From the NCBI RefSeq assembly GCF_000285575.1, contig NZ_HE611051.1, positions 582,575-646,574 of the forward strand: DNA of 64,000 nt, read 5' to 3'. Numbering within the stretch: the stretch's first letter is position 1; each line of letters begins with the position of its first letter. The notes beneath the pieces were generated by a model. The model had not been told where the DNA came from and made no database searches. It worked only from the letters and a program-made list of their open reading frames with translations. A program made the translations under genes and the position numbers. Below are positions 26,717 through 35,800 of this stretch, in pieces. This stretch comes from Clostridium senegalense JC122. Lineage in GTDB: Bacteria; Bacillota; Clostridia; Clostridiales; Clostridiaceae.

Positions 26717-26907
26717 AATTAATACCCCCAATTTATTTGAAATTTTTACATTAATTTAATTTAGTATGTTAATATTAAAACAAACTAATCTAAATATTAA
26801 AATTAATTTAATTATATAAAAATTTCTGAATCTTAATTGCATTTTTTTATCATATATTAAACTTTTATATTTATATATTTAAATTTTAATGCAATTTTAT
26901 ATATCTA

Positions 26908-26938
26908 AATCCAACTAGAATACGTATCTAGTTGGATT
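26908..26938 (-). terminator. 12-bp dyad after the COG2509 gene
   Basis: AATCCAACTAGA (26908-26919) and TCTAGTTGGATT (26927-26938) form a perfect stem with a 7-base loop, 80 bases after the stop at 27020 and 192 bases before buk. It may be a terminator of the cdaA operon or an operator for buk; the T-run is poor. Confidence 0.5.
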
Positions 26939-27019
26939 ATAATACACTTTTTTGCCTTGTTTAATTTTCCCCTAATAATATTTTAACAAATTAGTTACAT
27001 AAATATCAATAAAAATAAT

Positions 27020-28624
27020 CTAATAATTAGGTATATTATATTTTTTAATTACATTTTCTGCAACTTTCAGCCCATCTATTGCTGCAGATATAATTCCACC
27101 TGCATATCCTGCACCTTCTCCTGCAGGGTATAAACCTTTTGTTGATATACTAACATCTTCTTCATTTCTACTTATTCTAACTGGTGATGAAGTTCTAGTT
27201 TCTACTCCAGTGAATATAGCTCCACCTTCTGCAAATCCACGTATTCTTCTATTAAATACTGGCATAGATTCTTTTATTGAATCTACAACATATTTAGGTA
27301 TACAGTTTTTAAGTTCGCTAAATTCTACTCCTGGAGCATACGTTGGAGTTACTCCTTTTAATTTAGTGGATTTTCTATCATTTAAAAAGTCTTCAACTAG
27401 CTGTACAGGGGCATTATAGTTTTTACCACCTACTTCATAGGCTAATCTTTCATATTTTCTTTGAAATTCTATTCCAGCAATAGGAGAATCACTTCCAAAA
27501 TCATCTGGTCCAACAGAAACAACTATAGCTGAATTGGCATTCACATTATCTCTTTTATAGTTGCTCATACCATTTACTACAACTGTATTTTCTTCTGATG
27601 CTGCTGCAACTACATGACCACCTGGACACATACAAAAACTATATACTCCCCTGCCTGTTGATTTAGATGTATTTGTTAATTTATACTCTGCAGCTTTTAA
27701 TCTTGGATGATTTTTATATTTTCCATATTGATTTTCATTTATTAAATCTTGAGGATGCTCAACTCTAAATCCTATCGCAAAAGGCTTAGACATCATAAAA
27801 ATTCCTCTTTTAAATAACATTTCATATGTATCTCTTGCACTATGTCCTATTGCTAAAATTAATACTTCACAAGGTATCTTTTCACCATTTACAATTATTT
27901 CTTTAACATTATTATCTTTAATAATAATATCCTCAAGTTTAGATTTAAATCTAACTTCTCCACCTAACTTTATTATCTCTTTACGTATTGTTTTTACTAC
28001 ATTTTTTAAAATATCTGTTCCTATATGAGGTTTAGCCATATATAAGATTTCCTCTGGAGCTCCAGCTTTAACAAGTTCCTCTAAAACATATGCACCCCTA
28101 TAATCTTTTGTTCTAGTAGTTAGTTTTCCATCAGAGAAAGTGCCTGCTCCCCCTTCTCCAAATTGAACATTAGACTGAACATTAATCTTTCCGTTTTTCC
28201 AAAAATTATTAACAGCTAATGTTCTAGCATCAACGTCTTCTCCACGTTCTATTATAATTGGCTTGTATCCTTTTTGAGCCATAATAAGACCAGCAAAAAG
28301 TCCTGCTGGCCCCATACCTACAATAATTGGTCTAGTATTTAATTTTTCTGACCCAAATTCTATTTCAGCATTATATTTAACATTTTCTATTGTTACATCC
28401 TTATCATTAGCCTTTTTTGCTACTTTTTCTAAATTATCACAAGTAATCTCTACTGCATAATTAAATTTTATATTGTCTTTTTTTCTAGCATCAATAGATT
28501 CTTTACATATTCTAAAATCCCTTATATCTTTTTCACTTAATTTTAGTTTTTTAGCTGCTTTTGTTTTTAACGTATTTATATCTTCTTCTATACTTAAAGA
28601 TAAATTATTCACCTTTATCCACAT
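27020..28624 (-). CDS. COG2509 FAD-dependent dehydrogenase
   Basis: A 534-residue flavoprotein. A small N-terminal domain (residues 1-95) precedes the FAD-binding dinucleotide fold VGMGPAGLFAG at about residue 101, then GGAGTFSDGKLTTR; the C-terminus has YPAGEGAGYAGG. This matches the uncharacterised COG2509 family, common in Firmicutes; its substrate is unknown. Its start overlaps the end of cdaR by 20 bases and GGAGGA lies inside cdaR, so the two are coupled. It is the third gene of the cdaA operon. Confidence 0.85.
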   Translation of the reverse strand: MWIKVNNLSLSIEEDINTLKTKAAKKLKLSEKDIRDFRICKESIDARKKDNIKFNYAVEITCDNLEKVAKKANDKDVTIENVKYNAEIEFGSEKLNTRPIIVGMGPAGLFAGLIMAQKGYKPIIIERGEDVDARTLAVNNFWKNGKINVQSNVQFGEGGAGTFSDGKLTTRTKDYRGAYVLEELVKAGAPEEILYMAKPHIGTDILKNVVKTIRKEIIKLGGEVRFKSKLEDIIIKDNNVKEIIVNGEKIPCEVLILAIGHSARDTYEMLFKRGIFMMSKPFAIGFRVEHPQDLINENQYGKYKNHPRLKAAEYKLTNTSKSTGRGVYSFCMCPGGHVVAAASEENTVVVNGMSNYKRDNVNANSAIVVSVGPDDFGSDSPIAGIEFQRKYERLAYEVGGKNYNAPVQLVEDFLNDRKSTKLKGVTPTYAPGVEFSELKNCIPKYVVDSIKESMPVFNRRIRGFAEGGAIFTGVETRTSSPVRISRNEEDVSISTKGLYPAGEGAGYAGGIISAAIDGLKVAENVIKKYNIPNY

Positions 28625-29852
28625 TTTCTTTGTCTTCCTCCGAATTTTTCTTTATAGTTACTTTTACACTCTCTAAACTTTGAGATACCTTTCTTAAATT
28701 ATCAGGTATACCTAATATATTTATAGGCAAAGTGTGTTCTCCTTCTGCAAGTCCAGACAAATCTATATTTGCACTTATTTTACTTGCATCTAAACTATTT
28801 ATATCTGCTTCACTTCCAGATAAAACTAATTGCACTGTATCTTGTCCTAATGTTATTGTAGATTTTTCTGGTGGATTTGTATAATTTATAGGTACATTAA
28901 CATTCTTTTGTAATGTTTTATTTACTACAACATTGATTTTAACATTTACTGTATCTGTTGATAGTTTTAAATTATCAGGAATCTGTAATTTTACTTGTAA
29001 TGTTGTACTTTCAGATATTTGACTTAAATCTATTGGAGATGTATAAATCACCCCTACATCTGCAAGTTGATTACCATCTCCAGATATTTCAACATTTTTA
29101 GGTTCTACTTCTACACTTTGCAATGACCCATTATTTACAGCACCAGTAACCTTTGCTTCTACTGGTACTATCTTACCTTTACTTATGGGTATTTTTACAT
29201 TTGCATTAGTTTCTGAAAGTGTAACTTCTTTTACCACATTTCCATTTGCATCCACAGCATATAATTCTGCTGACTTATTTACATCACTTTCTATAGATGC
29301 TGCATCTACATTAGCAACAACACCTGTAACTTTATCAACAAATTGTTTTGCACCATAAACATTAACAGTTTTAGGTTCTACTGTAGCTTCTCCAGCATGT
29401 ATACCTGCTGGCAAATCACCTAATATATTAGGTGTTATCGGTAATTCTTTTTCTTCTAAATTATCTATTTGAATCTTAATCCAAAGATTTTCACTGTTTA
29501 CAATACTTATATTGTTTGGAGCTTCTTTTATTTCAACTGGAATTGTATTTTCTCCAGCTTTCAAAGCATACTTACTCAAATCTGCAACTATTTTAAAATC
29601 TTTTGTTTTATTTATTTGATATACAGATGTAGCCGCACCCTTCACAGTTAGACTGATATTAAATTCTTGATTTGGCAAAAGTACTAATTTGTTTTCCTCA
29701 AGCACTTCTATATTAGTCATTTCTACTGGTACATATCTTATTACATGATTAGTTAATGGATTTTGTATATTTCTTATATATAACCATAGTACAAAGGAGG
29801 CAATTACACAACAAACTCTAATTAAAACGTCTTGTCTTTTCGCTTTATCCAT
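28605..29852 (-). CDS. cdaR: CdaA regulatory protein, YbbR domains
   Basis: A 415-residue extracytoplasmic protein held by one N-terminal membrane span (VCCVIASFVLWLYI, residues 13-26). About four YbbR repeats of 80-90 residues follow (for example VPVEMTNIEV, LPITPNILGDLPAG, VPVEAKVTG, VPINYTNPPE). In Firmicutes it binds and modulates the diadenylate cyclase CdaA across the membrane. It overlaps the end of cdaA by 31 bases. Confidence 0.92.
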   Translation of the reverse strand: MDKAKRQDVLIRVCCVIASFVLWLYIRNIQNPLTNHVIRYVPVEMTNIEVLEENKLVLLPNQEFNISLTVKGAATSVYQINKTKDFKIVADLSKYALKAGENTIPVEIKEAPNNISIVNSENLWIKIQIDNLEEKELPITPNILGDLPAGIHAGEATVEPKTVNVYGAKQFVDKVTGVVANVDAASIESDVNKSAELYAVDANGNVVKEVTLSETNANVKIPISKGKIVPVEAKVTGAVNNGSLQSVEVEPKNVEISGDGNQLADVGVIYTSPIDLSQISESTTLQVKLQIPDNLKLSTDTVNVKINVVVNKTLQKNVNVPINYTNPPEKSTITLGQDTVQLVLSGSEADINSLDASKISANIDLSGLAEGEHTLPINILGIPDNLRKVSQSLESVKVTIKKNSEEDKENVDKGE

Positions 29853-30670
29853 CTTTTAACCCTCTCTTTAAATGTTTCCTTATTCTTATTCCTACTTTTC
29901 ATAATTTTAACGAGAATAGTTTTTAACTTTTCTCCATCATAATGTCTAAGTAGCCTTCCATTAACCGCTAAAGAAATAACACCTGTTTCCTCTGATACTA
30001 TTATAGTTAAACAATCTGTTAGTTCTGTAACACCTATACCAGCTCTATGTCTAGTTCCTAATTGCTTATTAAGCTTATCATTACTAGTAAGTGGCAAAAA
30101 ACATCCTGCTGCTTCTATTCTGTCATTTTTTATTACTGTTGCACCATCATGTAATGGTGTATTTACCACAAATATATTTTGTAGTAATGCAGAGGATACA
30201 ACAGCATCTATTTTTGTTCCTGTTTTTATTATGTCTCCAAGACCTGTTTTTTGTTCAATTAAAATAAGTGCTCCGGTTTTATCCTTTGCAAGGGCTTCAA
30301 CAGCATCAACTATTTCATTTACAACATTATTCATAACTTCTTCGTCTTCATATATTATTTTATCCACAAAAGACGTTCTTCCTAAATGTTCTAATGCCTT
30401 TCTTACTTCTGGTTGGAATATAATAACAATAGTAATAACTCCTATTGTTATAGTGTTACTCAATATCCAACTTAACATAGTTAAATTGAAAAATTCACTA
30501 ATAGGGATTAATAAAAATATTAGTAACACACCTTTTAAAAGTTGTTCTGCTCTAGTTTCTTTTATAAGAATATACCCTTTATAAAAAATTATGGATACAA
30601 CTAGAACATCAATAGCCGAAGATATACTAAATCCTTTTAGGCTATTCATAAATAAATTAAAACCCTCCAT
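29822..30670 (-). CDS. cdaA: diadenylate cyclase CdaA
   Basis: A 282-residue membrane enzyme that makes c-di-AMP from two ATP. Three N-terminal spans (to about residue 90) precede the DAC domain, with the catalytic DGA in PLHDGATVI and the RHR in GTRHRAGIG. I chose ATG 30670, because GAGGTGAGG lies 5-8 bases upstream; a GTG at 30682 overlaps that site. c-di-AMP controls osmolyte and potassium balance and, through GlmM, wall precursor supply. Confidence 0.94.
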   Translation of the reverse strand: MEGFNLFMNSLKGFSISSAIDVLVVSIIFYKGYILIKETRAEQLLKGVLLIFLLIPISEFFNLTMLSWILSNTITIGVITIVIIFQPEVRKALEHLGRTSFVDKIIYEDEEVMNNVVNEIVDAVEALAKDKTGALILIEQKTGLGDIIKTGTKIDAVVSSALLQNIFVVNTPLHDGATVIKNDRIEAAGCFLPLTSNDKLNKQLGTRHRAGIGVTELTDCLTIIVSEETGVISLAVNGRLLRHYDGEKLKTILVKIMKSRNKNKETFKERVKRWIKRKDKTF

Positions 30671-31153
30671 TTGCTGCCTCACCTCTCTATTTTACCTTTT
30701 TCTTTTATTAAAATTATATGAAATAATCTTGTATTACATAATCAAAAACTAAATATTTATTTGACAAAAAAATATTTATATATACATATAATTATACACT
30801 AATACCTTTATTTATAATACATTATCCAATTTATTTTTTATAAATTCTTATTATATCCCCCTATAATTTTTTTAAAATTTATTAACAATTTAGTAATAAG
30901 ATTTTCCCTTTAAATTTCTATAATTTAATATTGTTTATAATGATTTTATTAATTAATTGTAAATTTTATTACTACTGAAATTTTATTATTATCTAATGAA
31001 TATTTTACGTTACAAATTAATATATGTTTATTAGCAATAAAATAAATTTTAAGTGCTTTATATTTAAAATGCACCTAATTCTCAATTTTTAATACAATTT
31101 TCTTAAATAAATTTTAAATTTAATTTTATTTATAGTAACAGGAGGATTTTTAA
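30671..31153. other. divergent AT-rich gap between cdaA and a putative exported protein
   Basis: About 480 bases that must hold promoters for both directions. A plus-strand TTGACA at 30761 and TATAAT at 30787 are 20 bases apart, too far for a standard promoter. I see no gene or RNA here. Confidence 0.4.
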
Positions 31154-32140
31154 ATGAACATAATTATATCAGACAAGAAAAATAAACTTCTTATTTATTT
31201 ATTAGTCATAGTTGGTTCAATATCTTTATTTTGTTTAAGCTTTAATATATTTAAAGAAAAGTCACTACCAACTTCTTCTTCTTCTTCACATTCCATATCT
31301 GATATTCTTGAAGATGTACAAGCTATAAACAATAAGTGTACTTCCTTTTGCAAAAATGGTGAGTTAGACTGTGATATAGCTCTAAAAAATATATCAAATA
31401 TAAAAACTAACTTATCTAAATTAAAAAATAATTTATCATCTTCTAACGAAAAACAAAAATCTTTAATGAATGCACTAGATAATAATATACTTATTTATGA
31501 TCAAATGTATTCAATGTTAAAAAATTCTAAAGCTAATGATATTGAAGTATCTTCAAAAAATCTAAGAACATATCATAATACTGCTAATAATATATATTCC
31601 GAATTAGGTAATAATAATGTATTGAAAGATACTTTTTATGCAATAGAAAGTACTATAAATTACTGTTTTGAAAATACTGTTAAGGATAAAGAAAAGGATA
31701 TAAAAAATGATCAAGCCGCTCTATTCGTTTCATCTTTAGATACAATAATATCTTCTTTCGAAAAATCTATGGAAGATTTAAATTCTCTTACTAAGGATGC
31801 TAGGAATAATAAAATAACCTATGAACTAGCTATATCTAAAGTTGACGATAAAATTAAATCTCTAGAAAGTTTTAATTCAGAGTTAAAAAAACTATCTATA
31901 CCTAACAAAGGAACTATTTCTTATGAGAAATTAATTTCATCTTTTAATGAATATGATAATTATCTAGCAAGTTTTAAATATGCATTATCTATGGAAAAAA
32001 TGTACTCAGATAACAAAGAATATTCTAAGGAATTTTTTGATTCTCTTTATTCAACTTCAAAAGATTATTTAAATAGCTTTCAAAGTTATTATGACAAATT
32101 TAAAAATTCCTATTTCCAGTATAAATCTGATGTTTTATAG
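31154..32140 (+). CDS. putative exported or membrane-anchored coiled-coil protein
   Basis: A 328-residue protein with AGGAGG before its ATG. Residues 12-34 (LLIYLLVIVGSISLFCLSF) form a signal anchor or signal peptide; a serine-rich linker follows, and the rest is helical, charged and coiled-coil-like. Two cysteines lie near residues 56-65. There is no lipobox and no family I recognise. A 54-residue exported peptide gene follows on the same strand 84 bases later, likely in one transcript. Confidence 0.6.
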   Translation: MNIIISDKKNKLLIYLLVIVGSISLFCLSFNIFKEKSLPTSSSSSHSISDILEDVQAINNKCTSFCKNGELDCDIALKNISNIKTNLSKLKNNLSSSNEKQKSLMNALDNNILIYDQMYSMLKNSKANDIEVSSKNLRTYHNTANNIYSELGNNNVLKDTFYAIESTINYCFENTVKDKEKDIKNDQAALFVSSLDTIISSFEKSMEDLNSLTKDARNNKITYELAISKVDDKIKSLESFNSELKKLSIPNKGTISYEKLISSFNEYDNYLASFKYALSMEKMYSDNKEYSKEFFDSLYSTSKDYLNSFQSYYDKFKNSYFQYKSDVL

Positions 32141-32224
32141 ATGAAAATAATAATATTTAAAGTTTTATGTATTATTTTTTATATTAAGGTAAAACTACTC
32201 TTATATTAAAGAGGTGATTATATA

Positions 32225-32389
32225 ATGAAAAATTTAGTTTTAAAATTTTTAATTTTATCCTTTTTAACTAGTTTTGGATCTATTTCATTCGTTAATTCTG
32301 ATTTATATGAAGAAACCCTTATAAAATTTAATGGTAAATCAACAGAAGTTTTTACGACCACTAATGAATTTGACTATAATGAAATGTAA
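32225..32389 (+). CDS. small exported peptide, 54 residues
   Basis: ATG at 32225 follows AAGAGGTGAT. The first 25 residues form a signal peptide (MKNLVLKFLILSFLTSFGS then ISFVNS); about 28 hydrophilic acidic residues remain (YEETLIKFNGKSTEV). A terminator follows 27 bases later. I know no family. Its place after the membrane-anchored protein suggests a pair. Confidence 0.55.
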   Translation: MKNLVLKFLILSFLTSFGSISFVNSDLYEETLIKFNGKSTEVFTTTNEFDYNEM

Positions 32390-32416
32390 TTAGTATATTG
32401 CTATTAAAATATAAAA

Positions 32417-32437
32417 AACCCAATTTTAAGTTGGGTT
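32417..32437 (+). terminator. terminator after the small exported peptide
   Basis: AACCCAA and TTGGGTT pair around a 7-base loop, followed by CTTTGCTTT. Confidence 0.7.
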
Positions 32438-32460
32438 CTTTGCTTTAGTCATATGAAAAT

Positions 32461-32504
32461 AAATAATAGACCAAAAATTCAAAAGAATATTTGGTCTATT
32501 ATTT
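32461..32504 (-). terminator. terminator of the thioredoxin gene
   Basis: AAATAATAGACCAAA (32461-32475) and TTTGGTCTATTATTT (32490-32504) form a perfect 15-bp stem, 14 bases after the thioredoxin stop. Its outer 11 bases also form the arms of the dyad at 50892-50996. Confidence 0.75.
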
Positions 32505-32517
32505 ATTTAATTATGCT

Positions 32518-32829
32518 TTATATATGCTTTTCTATTATTGCTTTTAAATCTTCTTTATCTTTATATCCTATAGATGTATCTACTACTTCACCATTTTTTA
32601 TTATTTTTATAGTTGGTATACTCATAACTTTAAATTGTCTTGCCAATGAAGAATTATCCTCTACATTTACCTTTGCAAATACAGCATCTGGCATCTCATG
32701 TGAAAGTTGTTTTATAACTGGAGCTAATCTTTGACATGGGCCACACCAAGTTGCCCAAAAATCAACTACTATTGGTTTTTCACTATTCATTATTTCTGAA
32801 CTAAAATTTTCTTCCTTTAATTCTATCAT
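32518..32829 (-). CDS. trxA: thioredoxin
   Basis: A 103-residue thioredoxin with the redox motif WCGPC (Cys29 and Cys32) and the cis-proline loop MSIPTIKII. It reduces disulfides in cytosolic proteins; the reductase is not in the window. Single gene with its own terminator. Confidence 0.92.
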   Translation of the reverse strand: MIELKEENFSSEIMNSEKPIVVDFWATWCGPCQRLAPVIKQLSHEMPDAVFAKVNVEDNSSLARQFKVMSIPTIKIIKNGEVVDTSIGYKDKEDLKAIIEKHI

Positions 32830-32944
32830 AAAAATACCTCCAACATTATATTGTAAAACTTAAGCATAAAACAAATAAAATATATCCATATAATAATTTG
32901 TAAACAACTTAATATTTTAACTTAACTTAAAATATATTTTTTTG

Positions 32945-34234
32945 TTATTTGTTGATTATTTCTTTTATTTTAGAATTATTATATTGTGATTCCGAATAAT
33001 TATCAGACATATCACTAGCATATTGCTTAGCCTTATTTAAATCTATATCTTTATTTAAAATAGCTAGTTTATAAATTACTCCTTCTATATAACTTCCATC
33101 TTTATATTTGTTATTATATTCTTCATACCACTTTAATGCATTGGCTATGTCACTTTGACTTTCATAACTTACAGCCATCATATAAATTATATGTTCATTT
33201 AAATATATTCCATCACTATATTTATACACTTTATTTAATGTATTGATACTACTTTTATAATCTTTTTTGCTCATATATTCTAATGCTTTTTTATAATAAA
33301 TTTCAACTGCTTCTGAATTAATCAGTTCCATTCCTTTTATGTATAATGTCTTATCATTAACATTAAGTTCATCTACCTTAAATTCATTTAAATCTTTTAT
33401 AATTGTTTCATAATCTTTATTAGATAATGCTGTATTAAACTCATTAAATGGAAATACTTTCTTTTCTTCCACTTTTTCTTTACTGTTGTCTTCTACTATT
33501 TTCTCATCTATTTTTTCATCTTTCTTATTTTCTATATCATTTTTTTCACTTTTAACATCTTCTTCACTTTTTTTCTTTTGATTTTTACTATTCACTTCAT
33601 TTATTAATGCCACATTGCTATTACTCCTAAATGCAAAGTAATATGTTCCACTTGTAATAAGTAAAAACATTCCTACTATAGCCAATATAGTTATTATCTT
33701 TTTCTGCCTTAATCTATCTTTGTGTTTTATAGCTCCTATATCTTGTAATGATTTAATTATTTCATAAGAAAACTTATTGCTATTATCAAAATTTAATACC
33801 TGTTTAACATGATAATAAGCAGTATCATATTCACCTAACCTTACATAGCAAAGAGCTATATTATTGTATAAATTAATAAAATTAAAATGTGAATTTTTTA
33901 GACTTTCAAATATGCTTAATGCCTCTTTCACCTTAATTTCCTTCAAAAGTCGTTGTCCTTCTCTAAATTTTTCAAGTCTATCTCTATCATTCCTGCTATC
34001 ATTTAAATATTTCCTTGATATTTCATCACTATTTACTTTAAAATTTATTTTCCATTGATTTCTTCCACTTTCCAAGTCGCCCTTTAAATAATATATAAGT
34101 CCTTTTAAGTTCAATGAAGCAGAATTTCCTCTATCTTCCTTTAAACTTTTGTTACAGTAATCAATGGCCTTTGACAGATTCCCCATATCATAATTTTTTA
34201 TAGCTTTGGTATAATATCTTTTGCTTTTTTCCAT
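32945..34234 (-). CDS. TPR protein with one membrane span
   Basis: A 429-residue protein. Residues 1-165 hold TPR repeats (YYTKAIKNYDMGNLSKAI, LNLKGLIYYLKGD, NIALCYVRLGEYDTA), followed by a basic stretch and one span (IITILAIVGMFLLITSGTYYF). A lysine/glutamate-rich linker and a second helical TPR-like domain lie outside. I chose ATG 34234, with GGTGAT before it. It follows the anti-sigma gene by 33 bases and is probably part of that operon. Function unknown; a partner of the anti-sigma complex or an envelope sensor is possible. Confidence 0.75.
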   Translation of the reverse strand: MEKSKRYYTKAIKNYDMGNLSKAIDYCNKSLKEDRGNSASLNLKGLIYYLKGDLESGRNQWKINFKVNSDEISRKYLNDSRNDRDRLEKFREGQRLLKEIKVKEALSIFESLKNSHFNFINLYNNIALCYVRLGEYDTAYYHVKQVLNFDNSNKFSYEIIKSLQDIGAIKHKDRLRQKKIITILAIVGMFLLITSGTYYFAFRSNSNVALINEVNSKNQKKKSEEDVKSEKNDIENKKDEKIDEKIVEDNSKEKVEEKKVFPFNEFNTALSNKDYETIIKDLNEFKVDELNVNDKTLYIKGMELINSEAVEIYYKKALEYMSKKDYKSSINTLNKVYKYSDGIYLNEHIIYMMAVSYESQSDIANALKWYEEYNNKYKDGSYIEGVIYKLAILNKDIDLNKAKQYASDMSDNYSESQYNNSKIKEIINK

Positions 34235-34267
34235 ATAAATCACCGCCCTAATTTCTCAATCCCCAAT

Positions 34268-35115
34268 TTAAAATTTTATAGTTTCAACTTTCTCTAAATA
34301 ATTTTTCATTTTTTCATCTAAATACTCTTTTATAGTAATCTCTATGTGATTTTCTTTAACTTTTACCTCTTCTATCTCTTTAAGTGCATTATCTGCTTCA
34401 TAAATAACTTCTTCATTAAAATTATCGGTGTTTAATTTAATAACCTTTTTACCTAAAATCATATTATTTTTATCTATACCAGTTGTTACTAATAAATCCT
34501 CATTATTATACCACTGAGCATTAATCATAACTTTACTATCCTCATTTTTTAATAAATCCAATTTATTTATATCACTTGAATTATAGTCCCTAATTAATAA
34601 AACGTATCTTTCTTGAAATTCTTCAATCAATGCAAACTCTTTAGTTTTTTCTTTATTATAAAACCATCTTATATCATCGTCATATGTTTTTACCTTTATA
34701 TTCTTAAAAAATTTATTTTTATTTTCAATTGAATAATTGCTTGGCTCAACTGATTTTGTTTTTAAATCTTTATCTTGAAAACTATTAATACTAATATTTT
34801 TAAATGCAATAAATACAATTAATAAACAAGCTGCTGATAAAGCCAACATCTTATTTTTATTTAAAAATGCTTTCTTTTTTTAGTATATTTATTTTTATCT
34901 ATAGATCCCATTACATTGTTTTTAATTCTTTCTAAATTTATTTCATCTAAAGAACATATATTTTCAAATTCTTCCTCTAGTAATAGTTCTTCCTTATATA
35001 TTTTTTTGCATTTTTCACAAGTTGAGATATGGTTTTTTACTATTATTTCTTCTTTTTCATCTAATAAACCACTTATATACAATGAAATTTTTTCTTTATC
35101 TAAATTACAATTCAT
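34268..35115 (-). CDS. membrane anti-sigma factor, frame broken at an A-tract
   Basis: The gene should start at ATG 35113-35115, which has AAGGAG 9 bases upstream inside the sigma gene. Its first 70 residues form a zinc-binding anti-sigma domain (HISTCEKCKK). At the A7 tract 34875-34881 the frame runs out; adding one A joins it to a 193-codon frame with a membrane span (MLALSAACLLIVFIAF) and an outer domain of about 155 residues. Repaired, it is a 282-residue anti-sigma factor of classic layout. As written, the zinc domain instead stays fused to the sigma frame and the membrane part is separate. Confidence 0.7.
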
Positions 35116-35676
35116 ATCTCTCAACTCCTTCTCCACTTTTATATTTTTTAAAATTTTCTCTTGCTTTATAAAATCTTTTTTTACTGTAGATTCTGGCATA
35201 TCTATTTCTTTTCCAATTTCACTAAAAGTCTTTTTATATTTGTATTTTAAGTAAATAATTTGTCTATCCATATCTTTTAAATTATTTATATAATCTAGTA
35301 ATATTTCTCTTGTTTCTTTATATTCTATAAATTCTTCTGGTGATATATTTACAGACTCTAACTCCTTTACAGAATCTATACTTTGTTCCTTTATTAATTT
35401 GTTTTTTCTAATATAGTCTATAGTTTTATTTTTAGCGATTTTAAGTATCCATGTAGAAAACTTGTATTTACTATCATATAAGTATAATTTATTATAAACT
35501 GTTATAAACACCTCTTGAGTTATATCCTCAGAAAGATGCTGCTCCTTTAACATACTATATATAAATTGAAAAACAATATTTCCATACTTCTCAACAATAA
35601 CCTCAAAATCTTTTGCATTTCCATCAAGCACACTATTGACTAAGTTAATATCACTTAAAACATCAACTGTGGTCAT
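35105..35676 (-). CDS. ECF sigma factor, frame broken at an A-tract
   Basis: An extracytoplasmic-function sigma factor. Region 2 is clear (ITQEVFITVYNKLYLYD, STWILKIAKNKTIDYIRKN) and region 4 follows (YKKTFSEIGKEIDMPESTVKK). AGAGGTAAG precedes the ATG. As written, the frame runs on through region 4 into the anti-sigma domain (stop at 34861). Adding one A to the A7 tract 35176-35182 gives a better region 4 end (TVKKRFYKARENFKKY) and a stop at 35105 that overlaps the anti-sigma ATG by 11 bases, the usual arrangement. The repaired protein is 190 residues. The unrepaired form would be a sigma/anti-sigma fusion. Confidence 0.75.
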
Positions 35677-35731
35677 AAACTTACCTCTTTCTATATAAAT
35701 TTAAGCTGGAGATTGTATCCTATATAAATTA

Positions 35732-35783
35732 GTTATAGACTAAAAATATAATTATTAAAAATTCTACATTTTTAGTCTATAAC
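35732..35783 (-). terminator. terminator of citX-citG
   Basis: GTTATAGACTAAAAAT (35732-35747) and ATTTTTAGTCTATAAC (35768-35783) form a perfect 16-bp stem with a 20-base loop, 18 bases after the citG stop. Confidence 0.65.
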
Positions 35784-35800
35784 CTAAATAAATTAATATA

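Noticed and set aside
34268..34849. A stand-alone membrane protein starting MLALSAA
   Set aside because: No ribosome binding site stands before that ATG, and the upstream codons in frame continue the anti-sigma protein once one A is added.
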